From the NCBI GenBank assembly GCA_015680685.1, contig MNCI01021501.1, positions 379,898-434,569 of the forward strand: a DNA stretch of 54,672 nucleotides, read 5' to 3'. Shown piece by piece: positions 23,311-34,290 of this stretch. Origin of the DNA: Gnetum montanum. Its lineage: Eukaryota; Streptophyta; Gnetopsida; Gnetales; Gnetaceae. The stretch's first letter is position 1. Each line of letters starts with the position of its first letter. The notes beneath the pieces were generated by a model. That model was given only the letters and a program-made list of their open reading frames with translations. It had not been told where the DNA came from and did no database searches. The position numbers were made by a program, and so were the translations under genes.

Positions 23311-23330
23311 CACCCCCCATGACTAAGTTG
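23311..23330 (-). other. Second polypurine-like tract inside element D
   Basis: Minus-strand CAACTTAGTCATGGGGGGTG closely resembles the tract before the LTRs of F and D (TTTAGTCATGGGGGTA). It could be an internal plus-strand priming site or the scar of an older recombination. No LTR start follows it. Confidence 0.5.
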
Positions 23331-23497
23331 AACTCTTTGAGTTCAGATAGATTCAAACGACATATAAATCAGAGTGGTAGAGAGCCAAATATCACAAGTG
23401 GAAGATGGAGGCACAAACCTCTAAGTCATGAGGAAAAATTTCAACAACTCCCCTAGTAGCAAATGAGAAAAATGAAGTTCAAGTTGCATGGGTATCG

Positions 23498-23557
23498 TAT
23501 TTATACATTTTTATAGACTTGACATCGGGTTAGACTTGATGTTGGGCACACGACATC
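23498..23557 (-). promoter_or_regulatory. Internal LTR-like promoter upstream of ORF3
   Basis: On the minus strand, TATAAATA (23,498-23,505) and a second TATA-like TATAAAAA (23,509-23,516) are preceded by cores starting at plus-strand 23,521 (GACATC), 23,538 (GATGTT) and 23,552 (GACATC), steps of 17 and 14 bp. This is the same word family and spacing as in the family 1 LTRs. ORF3 starts about 550 bp downstream. A promoter for ORF3 is inferred from this layout. Confidence 0.5.
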
Positions 23558-24862
23558 AAGGTCCAAAAATTTTGATTTTATGGGGCCAATGAACATGAAA
23601 ACTAAAGCTCTGGGAGTGGTTGGAAGGTTTAAAGTTAAGTTTAGTATTTTGGGTAAGTGAAAAATTAACTGGAGGCATCGAAAGTATGATAGGGTGAAGT
23701 TGTCAACATGAAAAGTACAAAAATGAGCAAGAAAAGTGGTGTTGAAAGTGTGATTATGGGATAGATGACATTTAGAATAAGGGAAACAAGAAAACATATC
23801 AATTTGAGTGCTTAGAAGGTGAAAAATAGTGTGTTTAGGTGAAACAAGTACAAGTCGCAAAAGTTACGCAATTGGGTCCTTCCCAAAGCAGGCTCTAGCC
23901 TATGATGCCCTTGTGTAACCACACCTATAATGTCCATAGGTACTAGAGGGGTTGAATGCAATGCATACCTATGGAATAATAAAACACACATCTTAAACCA
24001 CAAAATTGAGATAAAAACTCTATGTTACACACAACCACAAGTTATGAACATCTGGATAACGAGATGAGATGGATCATAGAAGGGATCATAGAAATTGGGA
24101 CATGAGGTGGCGTACCATGGTCACAATGAAACCTGATGTGTTATTAATGGTTAAATAACCATGAGGCTAGCTTTCCAAGATTCAAACCAAGTCCATACCA
24201 CCTTTTAGCGACATCACATTATTCCTTCCCATTGGTAGATAAGCATAAAATTATCAAAGTTATGAGGAGTAACAACACTTAGCATTTTGTCTAGGAGAGG
24301 AGCATTATTATGGCATAATTATTGGTTTTTTTAGGTTCTATGAAGTTGCCAACCTTTAGGCATGGGTACATGTCTTTCTAGCGGGACTCATAGGAGCTTA
24401 TTTAGTGTTGTGTTAAGTTGCTCTTACTTCCATTTTGTGTTAGATCTACAAGGATATGGTTACAACCTCATCAACATGATAGAATATAAAAAATTAGCCA
24501 AAGACAATTCACAAATCCCCTTGATGTCACACCCTTTACATTCCACCTTGGTTCTGCACTCTTTTGTCTGGACACAATGATTATAGATTTATTATTAGGT
24601 TGAATGATGGAAAAGATTACCATTATGGCTAGAGCAAGAACCTCTTATTAATGGAATGGGTGAATGGATGTTGTGGTCTCAATGTCTGAATAATTAGTCC
24701 CTTATGACTTGACAACATAGAGAAAAAACCTCATCTCAATGAGCAACATGATCAACAGGGAGATTACCTACAAAAAAAATTAAAACCACAACTAGAAAAA
24801 GGTAGAAGAAATAGGAAAATGATAAAAAATTGTAAAATAAAAAGATAAAAAACACTTAAAAN

Positions 24863-25287
24863 NNNNNNNNNNNNNNNNNNNNNNNNNNNNNNNNNNNNNN
24901 NNNNNNNNNNNNNNNNNNNNNNNNNNNNNNNNNNNNNNNNNNNNNNNNNNNNNNNNNNNNNNNNNNNNNNNNNNNNNNNNNNNNNNNNNNNNNNNNNNNN
25001 NNNNNNNNNNNNNNNNNNNNNNNNNNNNNNNNNNNNNNNNNNNNNNNNNNNNNNNNNNNNNNNNNNNNNNNNNNNNNNNNNNNNNNNNNNNNNNNNNNNN
25101 NNNNNNNNNNNNNNNNNNNNNNNNNNNNNNNNNNNNNNNNNNNNNNNNNNNNNNNNNNNNNNNNNNNNNNNNNNNNNNNNNNNNNNNNNNNNNNNNNNNN
25201 NNNNNNNNNNNNNNNNNNNNNNNNNNNNNNNNNNNNNNNNNNNNNNNNNNNNNNNNNNNNNNNNNNNNNNNNNNNNNNNNNNNNNNN
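24863..25287. other. Assembly gap, 425 N
   Basis: Unknown sequence inside element D, just after the end of the visible gag. Its true length is not known. The two long ORFs reported across it are artefacts of translating N. Confidence 1.
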
Positions 25288-27038
25288 GATGCAGAACTAG
25301 TTGGAGAAATAGGGTGTTGAACATAATAGCTATGCATTTTTGGTGAATATGGCTGATGTGGTGGTGGCCTCTCCCACAACTATGGTTGTTACCACTACAA
25401 TTGAGAACCATGTTGAGGCTAGTAATAAGTTCCCCTAGGATGGTACGATCAGTTGTGGGATTGTCTAAAATTACCTTGTGGAAGAGGAAGTCTCTTAGGC
25501 ATGTGCTTTTGCACAAAATTTAGATTTAAGGCACTTGTCCAATACTCCTATAGACATAATAATATGGGACATTGGCCCTTTGGATGGTCATATATGCATA
25601 GGTGACATCCATCATCTTCGTTCGTGGTGGAGTCTTTAGCCTCACTTTTGTTAGCCACTTTTCTCATTTGCTGAAAAGTGTTCCTAACTATATCTTGGTT
25701 CTATGTCCTTTATTTATTGTGATTTCCTAGCATGTGTTACATGATCTTCTCCATGACTATCTCAATAAGAGTTGTGATGTTCTCATCTATCCATTTAGAC
25801 ATCCTATTGAATTTTTCTTCCAAATCATCGATAGATTCCTTTGTTGGCAAAGTTTGTTGCAGAAGCATCTTATCGAGAGTAATTTCATTTTTCTTACCAT
25901 AAATTTGGACCTCCTGTGATTGGAGAGTTGGGTCCCATTGATGTTTCTCGACATTCTCCCACTTGCACATCTCTTCTTCTTCTGTTTCCACATACTCTAT
26001 TAGCTCTTTGATTTGATGGGCTTGGAGCATGTATAATTTCCCTAGGGCATACATCCCAAGGGTCACTCTTGTTTCATTATGAAGCCCATCTATGATATGG
26101 TAAAGTTGCTCTTCCTCGGAGAAACCATGGCTTGGGCATCAATTTAGTAAGGCATAATATCCATCTAAGGCCATGTCCAAGGGTTCATGTTATTCTTGTT
26201 TCCACTCTTGGATTTGTCTCCTTAGATTGAACACTGTTTTATAGGTTTGGTATCTCTTGTTGAAAATTTCTATCATTGTAGACCATCATTAGATTGAATT
26301 TGGTTTCAATGATCAATACCACATTTTGGTTCCATCAATTAGTGTCCTAAGATAGAGCTTAAGCTTTTGCCACTTACTTTCCATGTTTTAGAATGCACAA
26401 GCATCATGCAAGGCTTGTAAATGATGTTTTAGATCTACATCATAGCCTCCTACAAATTGAGAAATATTGTTCATGTTAAGCTTAGGTAGTCGACTCTTTT
26501 TGCGATGCCTACAAGATATCCTAACAGCCTCTGTGATATGCATTAGGCTCTTAGTGGCCAACAAGGATTCATCATCATCAAATAGATTGTGAGGCAAATT
26601 CCTATGTTCATGGTGTCCTCTTTGACTCTTCTTATGGGTTTAATTCTAGTTTTTAGTTTGACCCTTTAATGGAGCTCTATCTCTATACCTATGTTCATCT
26701 TCGTCAGAACTAGATGTTGAAGGGAAAGGGGAAGATGAGGAACTAGAAGAGTTGCCATGACTTCTATGGTGTTCCCCAGGGTCCATTAATTTATCATTTT
26801 TGGTTTTTGAGGAGGTCTTAGGCCTTAAGGCCTCCCCTAGTTTAGTACCTATGTCATCTCCACCAAGATTGTCTACCTTAGGTGAATGTAGTCTTTGAGT
26901 GTTGTTAGGGTGGTCATGATCATCAGAAACCCCTGCATAAGGTTGATCACTCCAATATTCTTCATTATATATCTCATTAGTTCTCTAATGAATGTGTTCA
27001 CTATACAGTGCGTAGTCACTTCTATGTGAGAGAGACAT
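25288..27038 (-). pseudogene. Gag of element D
   Basis: A single reading frame of about 583 codons runs from the ATG at 27,038 (MSLSHRSDYALYSEHIH) to the gap without any frame change, broken only by roughly 18 stops that are nearly all explained by C to T or G to A changes. Parts: Ser/Asp/His-rich N-terminus, gag domain with LNMNNISQFVGGYDVD near 26,480 and YYALLN...CPSHGFSEEEQLYHIIDGL near 26,120, a Glu-rich stretch, and a knuckle CHLCIYDHPKGQC near 25,600 (CX2CX3HX4C). Then a Pro/Tyr/His-rich tail. Elements B and E have the same blocks. The start is about 180 bp after the primer site. Confidence 0.85.
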
Positions 27039-27049
27039 TGTTGTTGGTT

Positions 27050-27159
27050 TATAGTGTGTGTGATTTAATATTTTCTAAAAGATATATTGTTAATACCTTT
27101 ACAGTATAGTGTGTGTGATTTAATATTTTTTGAAAGATATATCATGAATACCTTTATAA
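27050..27159. repeat. Tandem 55-bp repeat in the leader of element D
   Basis: 27,050-27,104 and 27,105-27,159 share TATAGTGTGTGTGATTTAAT and an AT-rich remainder with a few differences. The repeat lies in the transcribed leader between primer site and gag ATG. Confidence 0.85.
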
Positions 27160-27200
27160 TGATTGTGTATAATATAATAAATCTAGATAACTAACACCGT

Positions 27201-27217
27201 TCTTGGCAACGACACTA
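27201..27217 (-). other. Primer binding site of element D (tRNA-Asp type)
   Basis: Minus-strand TAGTGTCGTTGCCAAGA, one base after the LTR. Compared with TGGCGCCGTTGCCGGGG, every difference is a transition. Confirms that 27,219-28,105 is the 5' LTR. Confidence 0.8.
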
Positions 27218-27218
27218 A

Positions 27219-28105
27219 TGATGAGTGGTGAGGTACCCCTACACTCAACCATATGAATTACAAACATTCATGTGCAATATGGTCGAATTTCATGGATGGG
27301 ACTAGTTATGGCACCTAGATTATTATGCTGTGATTGCAGTTTTCTATCTTCCCACTTGGAGTAGTGGTAGCTTTGTCAAGTATGATTTAGTCCAAGTGAG
27401 ACAGATGATGTGGTTCCTAATTCTACGCTACTCCTAATGGCGATAAAGAGATGAATTAATTAAACTAATGAATAATGAGAAACAAGATCTAAACTAGCCT
27501 ATGGGCAATGGTATCCACTCTTAATTTTCCGTACACGTCTTGGACTTCATGAGATTACTTCTGGTAGTGCCAAGTGTACATCACTAGTTGTGCCATGTGA
27601 TACACCTTTGGATTACCAAGTATTTACACTTAAACACTAGTGATTAAGGTGTACACATTCCACTTAATAACATGAATAGTAAATAGCAATGAATGGAAAT
27701 ATTTAACTAAAGACAATAATAAATAATTAAAAATAAATAATAAAAAGTAATCTAAATTAATGCTCCAATGATGGGAGTAATCTCGATCTTTATTGCCAGT
27801 CATGTAATGTGTCCAAGTACATCACACTCGAACAAAGGTGCCGTATGATTACAAGCATCACACTGCGGGCATGCACTAGGAATAACAGACTTTGAAAGAA
27901 GAAACTAAAAACTAGAACTATCCACTAAGTATTAACTACTTACTACTTGTTTCATCTAAGCATCCTAGCACCATATTGATAGGCAAGATTTAGATGAGGC
28001 AACGTCGGTATTTGACATCACTTATTAGCCCCAACATTAGGTATGCAACATTGGGGCTCTGAAATCACGTATCTAATGTCAAGGCCTTACAATGGTGTCT
28101 CATCA
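27219..28105 (-). repeat. 5' LTR of element D
   Basis: 887 bp with TGATGAG and CTCATCA ends, primer site on one side and target duplication ATAAT on the other. The TATA box on the minus strand has decayed to TATCAATA (27,973-27,980). Array cores start at 28,001, 28,014, 28,033, 28,047, 28,061 and 28,075, steps 13, 19, 14, 14, 14. The partner LTR keeps only two clear units of this array. Confidence 0.9.
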
Positions 28106-28800
28106 ATAATAATAACCAACCATAGGATATAGGTATGAATTTTCCTTATGCTTTTGTAATTTGTGATGAGATTGATCATACTACCCATGATTGTCCTATT
28201 TTGTCATTTATCAAGAAACAAGCTAATGTTGTATGAAGTCAAGGTGCATAAGGAAGAGGCTTAAATTTACAAGGTAGGGGATGAAATTCTAATTAGAATC
28301 AAAATTACTAGCTATGTCCTCCATTTAGGTCAAATTATTAGAGTTATAATAATAATTTTAACTGATCTTGAAGGCCCAATAAAAACCATGAGTTTCAACA
28401 ATCAATGTTGTAACAAAATGAAAGTTTACAACACATTGTAATGATAAAATGATCATATAATTAAGCTTATTCAAGCCTTACAACCTAAGGATACATTACT
28501 AGCATAAATTGAAAGAAACCCTAAGTATCAAGGGAGACAAGAATTACATATGGTTTCTTCAAGTAGAATGGATCAATGTAATGTGATTACTAGAAGTAAA
28601 AGAGTTGTAAATCTTCAAATCCCCTCTAAAAGGTTTATTGAGAACAAATATTTAGAGAATAAATTTAAAGGAATCTTTGTAAGGAAGCTTCTTATAGAGG
28701 AACGACCTACTCCAATGATTCCTTTAAATGAACCTAATAACTCTTCTCCTTCAGAGGAACTTTTTCCTCATATGTTAGAATCAATATTGAGGTAGATGTA
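28106..28800 (+). pseudogene. Gag of element C, C-terminal part
   Basis: Gag resumes after element D. A zinc knuckle CDEIDHTTHDC at about 28,160-28,195 has the C-x4-H-x4-C half intact and the leading cysteine replaced by phenylalanine. An Asn/Tyr-rich stretch follows, then an open frame of 81 codons at 28,550-28,795 (CNVITRSKRVV, RPTPMIPLNEP), typical of the gag-protease junction. Frame changes lie between these parts. Confidence 0.75.
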
Positions 28801-28814
28801 ACCTTATATGTTCT

Positions 28815-29400
28815 TTGTTAAAAGCCATTGAAGGTACTCCTCAATATGCTAAATACCTTAAGGACCTTTGTTCTATCAAGAAGAAACTTAGAATACTTAA
28901 GCATGTTAGCCTTGTTGAGAATATCATAAATATGTTAAAGGCTAGGATGCTTAAAAAGGTAATAGATCTAGGGAGTTCTATGAGTGCTTTCATGATTCAT
29001 AATAGGAAGTTTTACCATGTCTTAGTTGATCTAGGGGCTAGTGAAGATATTATGAATTTTTTAGATTTATTAGTCATTGGGTTATGATCATATTAAAACC
29101 TACTAGTATTACATTTCTTTAGTAGATGGGTCTACTATTTATCCAAAATATATTTTTGAGGATATTTTGGTACAAGTGGGTAAAGCCTTGTATCGTACTG
29201 ATTTCATTGTATTGGATTATTATACATCTTCTTTGAATAATGTTTGTCCTTTTATTTTAGGTAGGCCCATGTTAGTAACAATGGATGCAGTTATCTATGT
29301 GAAAACTGGCTTGATGACCTTAATATTTGCAAAAATGATCTTTTTAGTTAATTTATATAATCTTAATAACTAATTCCAGTTTGATGAACTTAATATTGTT
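28815..29400 (+). pseudogene. Aspartic protease of element C
   Basis: LKAIEGTPQYAKYLKDLCSI, then FYHVLVDLGAS with the catalytic DLGA kept (about 29,010-29,045), then VQVGKALYRTDFIVLDYY and FILGRPMLVTMDAVI (29,170-29,300). Order and spacing fit the Athila-type protease. Only a few stops and one frame change between the two halves. Confidence 0.85.
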
Positions 29401-29940
29401 AATGCTACTATAGCAAACATGGTTTCCTCTTAATTATGTGACTAGGATGATGGGTATTAGGTCCTAACATTGGAAGAGTACAAAGATGTAACCATGAATC
29501 TATAAAGAGAGCTCCTATGTACTCAAGTGGAAGATGCTTGGATGGTAAGGATTCATTTAAACTGGAGATTTGTTCTTTTGTGATGAGTGGTAGGGAGGTA
29601 ACTTTAGATTTTAAGGAACTTCCTTCTCACTTAAAATATATTTATGCTAAGCAAAATAAACCATTGATCATTAGTTCAAGTTTAACAACTAATCAAGAGT
29701 AGATATTGATTTAGGTTTTAATGAATTATCTTGAGGCTCTTGCTTGGTCATCCTTGGATCTTAAGCAAGAAATTTTTCCATCCATTCTTCAACATCATAC
29801 AGCAGGGAATTTCTCCATTCATTGTTCAACATTATACTCATTTGGAGGCTAAGGCAAGACTATGACAACAACCATGTAGGAGGCTAAACCTAGCCATGAA
29901 GCAAGTGGTAAAAGATGAACTTTTAAAATTGTTTTAGGCA
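29401..29940 (+). pseudogene. Protease-RT linker of element C
   Basis: The open stretch at 29,517-29,702 includes ELPSHLKYIYAKQNKPLIIS, the block that precedes RT in Athila-type pol. After it, up to about 29,940, a KQVVKDELLK-like remnant is visible with repeats of a CATTCTTCAACAT-type word at about 29,780-29,830. Confidence 0.7.
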
Positions 29941-31060
29941 GGCATTATTTATTTGATCTTTGATTTAGAGTGAGTTAGCCCTATTATTGTGGTGCCTAAA
30001 AAGTCAGGTAAATGGTATTGATTTTCACATATCAAGGAAATGAACAAGCAAGGACCACTTTCCACTACCATATTTAGACTAGCTTCTAGATAAGTTTCAA
30101 TGACATGAATTTTATTCTTTTCTTGATGGTTATATTAGTTATAATTAGATTTCTATTATCCATGAAGATCAACATAAAACATTCACCACATTGTGAAGAA
30201 CTTTTGCACTTCGACATATGCCCTTTAGGTTATGTAATGCTCTTGCTACATTTCAAAGGGCTATGACATCTAGTTTTATAGATATGATTGATTCATTTCT
30301 TGAGGTTTTCATGGATGATTTTTCAGTCTATAGTGATTAATTCTCTAATGCCTTATATCATCTTGAATTAGTCTTGCGAAGATGTATTGATAAAGATCTT
30401 AGATTATCTTGGGAAAAGTGTCATTTCATGGTCTCTTCCAATGTTGTGTTAGGCTAAATGGTGAGAAAGAGGGGAATCTCAGTATATCCTAAGAAAATAA
30501 GGGTTATCTCCCATCTTACTCCTCCCATGAATGTCAAAGATTTATGTGCATTTTTGGGACACACTAGTTTCTATAGCAGATTCATTAAGGATTTTTTATT
30601 AATTACTCAACCCTTGGTGAAACTATTACAAAAAGAAGTTGTTTTTAAATGGACTAAAGATTGTTAGAATACATTTGAAATTTTTAAAACTAAACTTTCT
30701 TCAGCACCAATTTTGTAGGAACTTAATTGAAGCAAGAACATTAAACTTATAACGAATGTCTTAGACTTTGCAATTGGAGCAATATTCAATTAGTATAAAG
30801 ATAATGTTCCATATGTTATTTATTATATCTCTAAGACATTGACCCTTACTTAGGTTAATTATACTACTACAGATAAGGGGATGTTAGTGGTTGTATATAG
30901 GTTAGATAAATTCCATCATTATTTATTTGGTTTTTATGCTATAGTTTTTATTGATCATGCTGCTATTAAGTATCTGAATAAATGAACTGAAAGTCCTAGG
31001 TTAATTTGTTGGTGTCTTTTGTTGTAAGTATTTGATTTGATGATTCTTGATAAGAAAGGA
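29940..31060 (+). pseudogene. Reverse transcriptase and RNase H of element C
   Basis: VVPKKSGKW near 30,000 starts the RT; the active-site box VFMDDFSVYSD near 30,310 keeps both aspartates. It continues RRCIDKDLRLSWEKCHFMV, a break, then FLGHTSFYSRFIKDFLL and EVVFKWTKDC (to 30,667). RNase H: LDFAIGAIF near 30,760, TTTDKGMLVVVYRLDKFHHYLF to 30,930, FIDHAAIKYL near 30,960. Many stops, several frame changes. Athila-type. Confidence 0.85.
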
Positions 31061-32350
31061 TATGAGAATTCAGTGGTAGATCATTTGTCTAGATTGGAGC
31101 ATAATTTAGATGTGGAGACATATCATACATTTAATGATGCATTTCCTAATGAGCAGTTGTTAACTTGTTGGGCTAGGATTATTATCCCTAAAGTTCAAGA
31201 TCTTTGGTATGTAGATATTGCTAATTACTTAGTTGCATGCAAATTACCAAAGTCTTGTAATAAAGAACAAAAATTGTCCTTGGTAATTAGAGCACAATGG
31301 TTCATTACAAAATTGCTTTGATTCAATCATGAATGGATCTTTCCAAACAAACCAATGGTTCATTTGTAAGGATTTGATCATTTGATGATGTATCCTTGAT
31401 CAAGAACAAGTAGAGATAATTGCTTTGAATCATGATGAAGTGTGTGGAGGCCACTTTGTAGGTAAGAAAACTTCATACAAAATTATTAATGTTGGTTTTT
31501 ATTGGCCCATCTTGTTTAGGAATACTTATGCATATTGTAAGTGATGTGATCAATGCTAGTAAATGAAAGGACTCACAAGACATTAAGATATGCCATTATT
31601 GCCTATCCCAATGGAGTGCAAGTCCTTCAATTATTAGGGCATTGATTTCATGGATCCTTTTTCCTTAAGTAATTTGTGTAAGTACATCTTGGTTTCCATT
31701 GATTATGTTACTAAGTGGGTCTTGGCAAAGGCAACTAGGCATGATGATGTGAAAATAGTAGTTAGCTTCTTGAGAGAATATTTAATTCCATATTTTGGGT
31801 ACTCAAAAATTTTAATTTATGATCAGGGCATCCATTTTGTTAATGATATAATTAAAAAAATTGTTAAATAAGATGGGAATTACACATTGTATTGTTACTT
31901 CCTATCATTCTTAATTGAATTGATTAGTTGAAAGCATGAATAAGGAAATTAAAAATATTTTGTAGAAACTTGCAGGAGGTAATAGAATAGATTGGTTTTA
32001 CCATTTACTTGATGCATTATGGGCCATTGGTACTTCATATAAAGCATATCTTGGTTTTACTCTATACAAATTAGTATTTGGTAAGCAATGTTCCTTCTTC
32101 TATACAAAAAAAGTATTTTTGAATGCAATTTCAATTAGAAATGAACTTGAATTCTTATCTTTCTACTCATTTGTTTGCTTTGAACCATTTAAATGAAGAT
32201 CATATGCATGCATTAGATAGGCAACGTTTGCATAAGAATTAGATGAAAATGTGGCATGATAAGAGGACTATGAGGAAGTTCTCCTCATAAGGAGATTTAC
32301 TTTTACTATTTAATATGAGGCTAAAAAATTAATGTCTAAATAGGAGGAAT
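31037..32350 (+). pseudogene. Integrase of element C
   Basis: The linker VVDHLSRLEHN precedes the HHCC finger with VCGGHFVGKKTSYKIINVGF and a broken CDQC near 31,540. Core: GIDF...DPFSLSNLCKYILVSIDYVTKWV from 31,640, second aspartate in LIYDQGIHFVND near 31,820, and LVESMNKEIKN near 31,930 with the glutamate. DALWAIGTSYKAYLGFTLYK follows near 32,020. The C-terminal tail is poorly readable; a GPYEIV string at about 32,550 may be a displaced part of it. Confidence 0.85.
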
Positions 32351-34290
32351 CATATAGGGATATCAAGGTCTTAGGTAATGGTGCAATTGACATTTCTAGA
32401 CCTAGTAGTTTAGAGTCCTCCCATGTGAATGGTCAATAGCTAAAAAATTATCTTGGACAAGGACTGTACCCTATTAGTAAGATAACTAATTTAATAGATG
32501 TTCCATCTTCACAGGCTGAATTTAATTTGATCATGGATCGGTTTCAAACAGGTCCTTATGAAATTGTTTGATCCTAATGTTGTTGTTGTTGTTGTGAGAG
32601 GTTAATAACTTTATTATTACGTGCTTCATTTTTCTACAAGTATTGTGTGATAGGTAAAATGAATCATACATTATATTTTTATTAATATGTATGCATGATA
32701 GTGGTCATTGTTGTTATCAATTCTTTGGTAGTATCTGTGGCAACATATCTTTCATGATATTTAGTACTTCAATGAGTTAGTTAGATAGAGGTCCAACTTG
32801 TCTTGTGGTATGGATTTCTAGGATCTTATTTATTCAAGGAATTTTTAATTATATATTATGACTTTTATATTAAAAATAAATAAAGAAATGGTTGAATTAT
32901 GGGATTCCATTTGATGGATAGATTTTGTTAACTTTCTGGTTGGAAAGTGGGATACTTCTTGTGATTTGCACTATGCATATTGTTAGCTCAATATGTTATT
33001 TCATGATAAGCTTGAGGATTTGGATCTTCCTTAATTGGGGACTTGGGATAAGAGACATTAGGAGATGCAAAAAATAAATCATGGGGTTACTCATGGGAAA
33101 TGACTTGCATAGGGATTGTACTTGTACCAGGAGTAGAGTTTCCATTGTTTACAAATCATGTTTTGATAGTAGTACAACAAGAAATTATAACCTATTACAA
33201 GTGTATAAATCTAAGAGTTTCCTTTTAATTGAAAATATTATCTAATCACAACTAGGGAATTTCACTAGGAGCAAAGTTTCCATGTTCATAAACCATGTTC
33301 TGTTGGCAGTGCAACAATCCCATAATCATAAAAATTGCTTAAAAAAAATAAACAAAAACTATTAAGTGATGTATTGTTTTGGATGATAAGATATCTACTA
33401 TTCATTGCCACAAGATAAGGTTATTCATGTTGATGCATGAGGAGTCTCCATCATCAACAACTACTTTAAGTAGAGAAGGCTACTTGTTTTTGAGAGGTAT
33501 AGTGCCAAAAGACATGGATAAGTTGGTAAAAAATGCTCATGAATGTCTAATGTAATAGTGCCTTGCATTTGTATTATTCTTTAAAAGTTAATTAATTTAA
33601 TGATCATCCAATGTCTTAATGTTTACTAAAGTGCTAACACCTTAGCCATTCTTCTATCACAAAATTTTTCTTTGTTTTATTACTTTTCCTCATTTTTACC
33701 CATGTTATTCATCTTATTTTCTGTTCTTGAGCTGCAGAAGTGTTTTTGGATTAGCAAATGTGAACAAGGTTTAACATGAAGTCCCTTACAGTCTAACTCT
33801 AACCTTGATTGTGAGCTAATATTACCTCGAAGTTGATTTTGGGAGTTGATTACCTATGACGGGATGTAACCCACACCCCCTCCCACTTGGATTTTTAGCC
33901 ACTGGTTCAATATTTTAATGCAACCGATTGTTACTTGTAGCCTATCATACTTGGGCATTTTAGAATTTTAGTCTTTTAAACAATGTAGATGCCTACGAAC
34001 CATAGTGCATCATACTTTAACATTCATAGACCAACCTCTAAAATAGTGTAGGTAGGTGCGATGTGTATTTTTCTTAGGTGCAACCCATAGTTGGTCACAC
34101 ATCAAATTTGATTTAATTTATCATTATTACATTTTAGTGGGATGCAACCCATAGTCATTACATCCTTATTAAAAAATTAAAAAAACCATATAGGTGTGTA
34201 AGCTATTTTGAGATTCATTTCTCTCACACCAACACCACAGGTCTAGGCTAAGCACTGGTTAAGCTTCTATTCATGCATGTAGTTGCAAAT
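32351..34290 (+). other. Non-coding stretch between integrase and ORF3 of element C
   Basis: No coding homology. Holds a diverged direct repeat (a block containing GGAG..AGAGTTTCCAT and ATCATGTTTTGAT near 33,130, again near 33,270), and repeats of a GGATGCAACCCATAG-type word at 33,859, 34,079 and 34,139. TTATTAATAT and polyT runs are frequent. Confidence 0.5.

Larger units (their letters stand above)
22946..24862 (-). other. Non-coding spacer of element D between gag/gap and ORF3
   Basis: No pol motifs and no long frame with family resemblance. On the minus strand a pyrimidine-rich run ending TTTTTTTTGTAG lies near 24,775, like a splice acceptor. An LTR-like promoter is at 23,498-23,557 and a polypurine-like block at 23,311-23,330. 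The 119-codon ORF at 23,501-23,860 overlaps the promoter and is probably chance. Confidence 0.5.
19956..28105 (-). mobile_element. Element D: family 1 element with gag and ORF3, no visible pol, nested in C
   Basis: Complete by its ends: two LTRs with TGATGAG/CTCATCA ends, flanked on both sides by ATAAT (19,951-19,955 and 28,106-28,110). Minus-strand order: 5' LTR, primer site, gag (27,038-25,288), assembly gap, about 1.9 kb non-coding with an LTR-like promoter, ORF3 (22,945 to about 20,840), polypurine tract, 3' LTR. No protease, RT or integrase motif was found. The LTRs are about 88-90% identical by eye. Confidence 0.9.

Noticed and set aside
23501-23860. 119-codon minus-strand ORF
   Set aside because: It overlaps the internal promoter and TATA boxes, has no family resemblance and low-complexity composition; probably chance.
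24764-25516. Minus-strand ORFs of 195 and 250 codons
   Set aside because: They are open only because the 425 N are translated as unknown residues.
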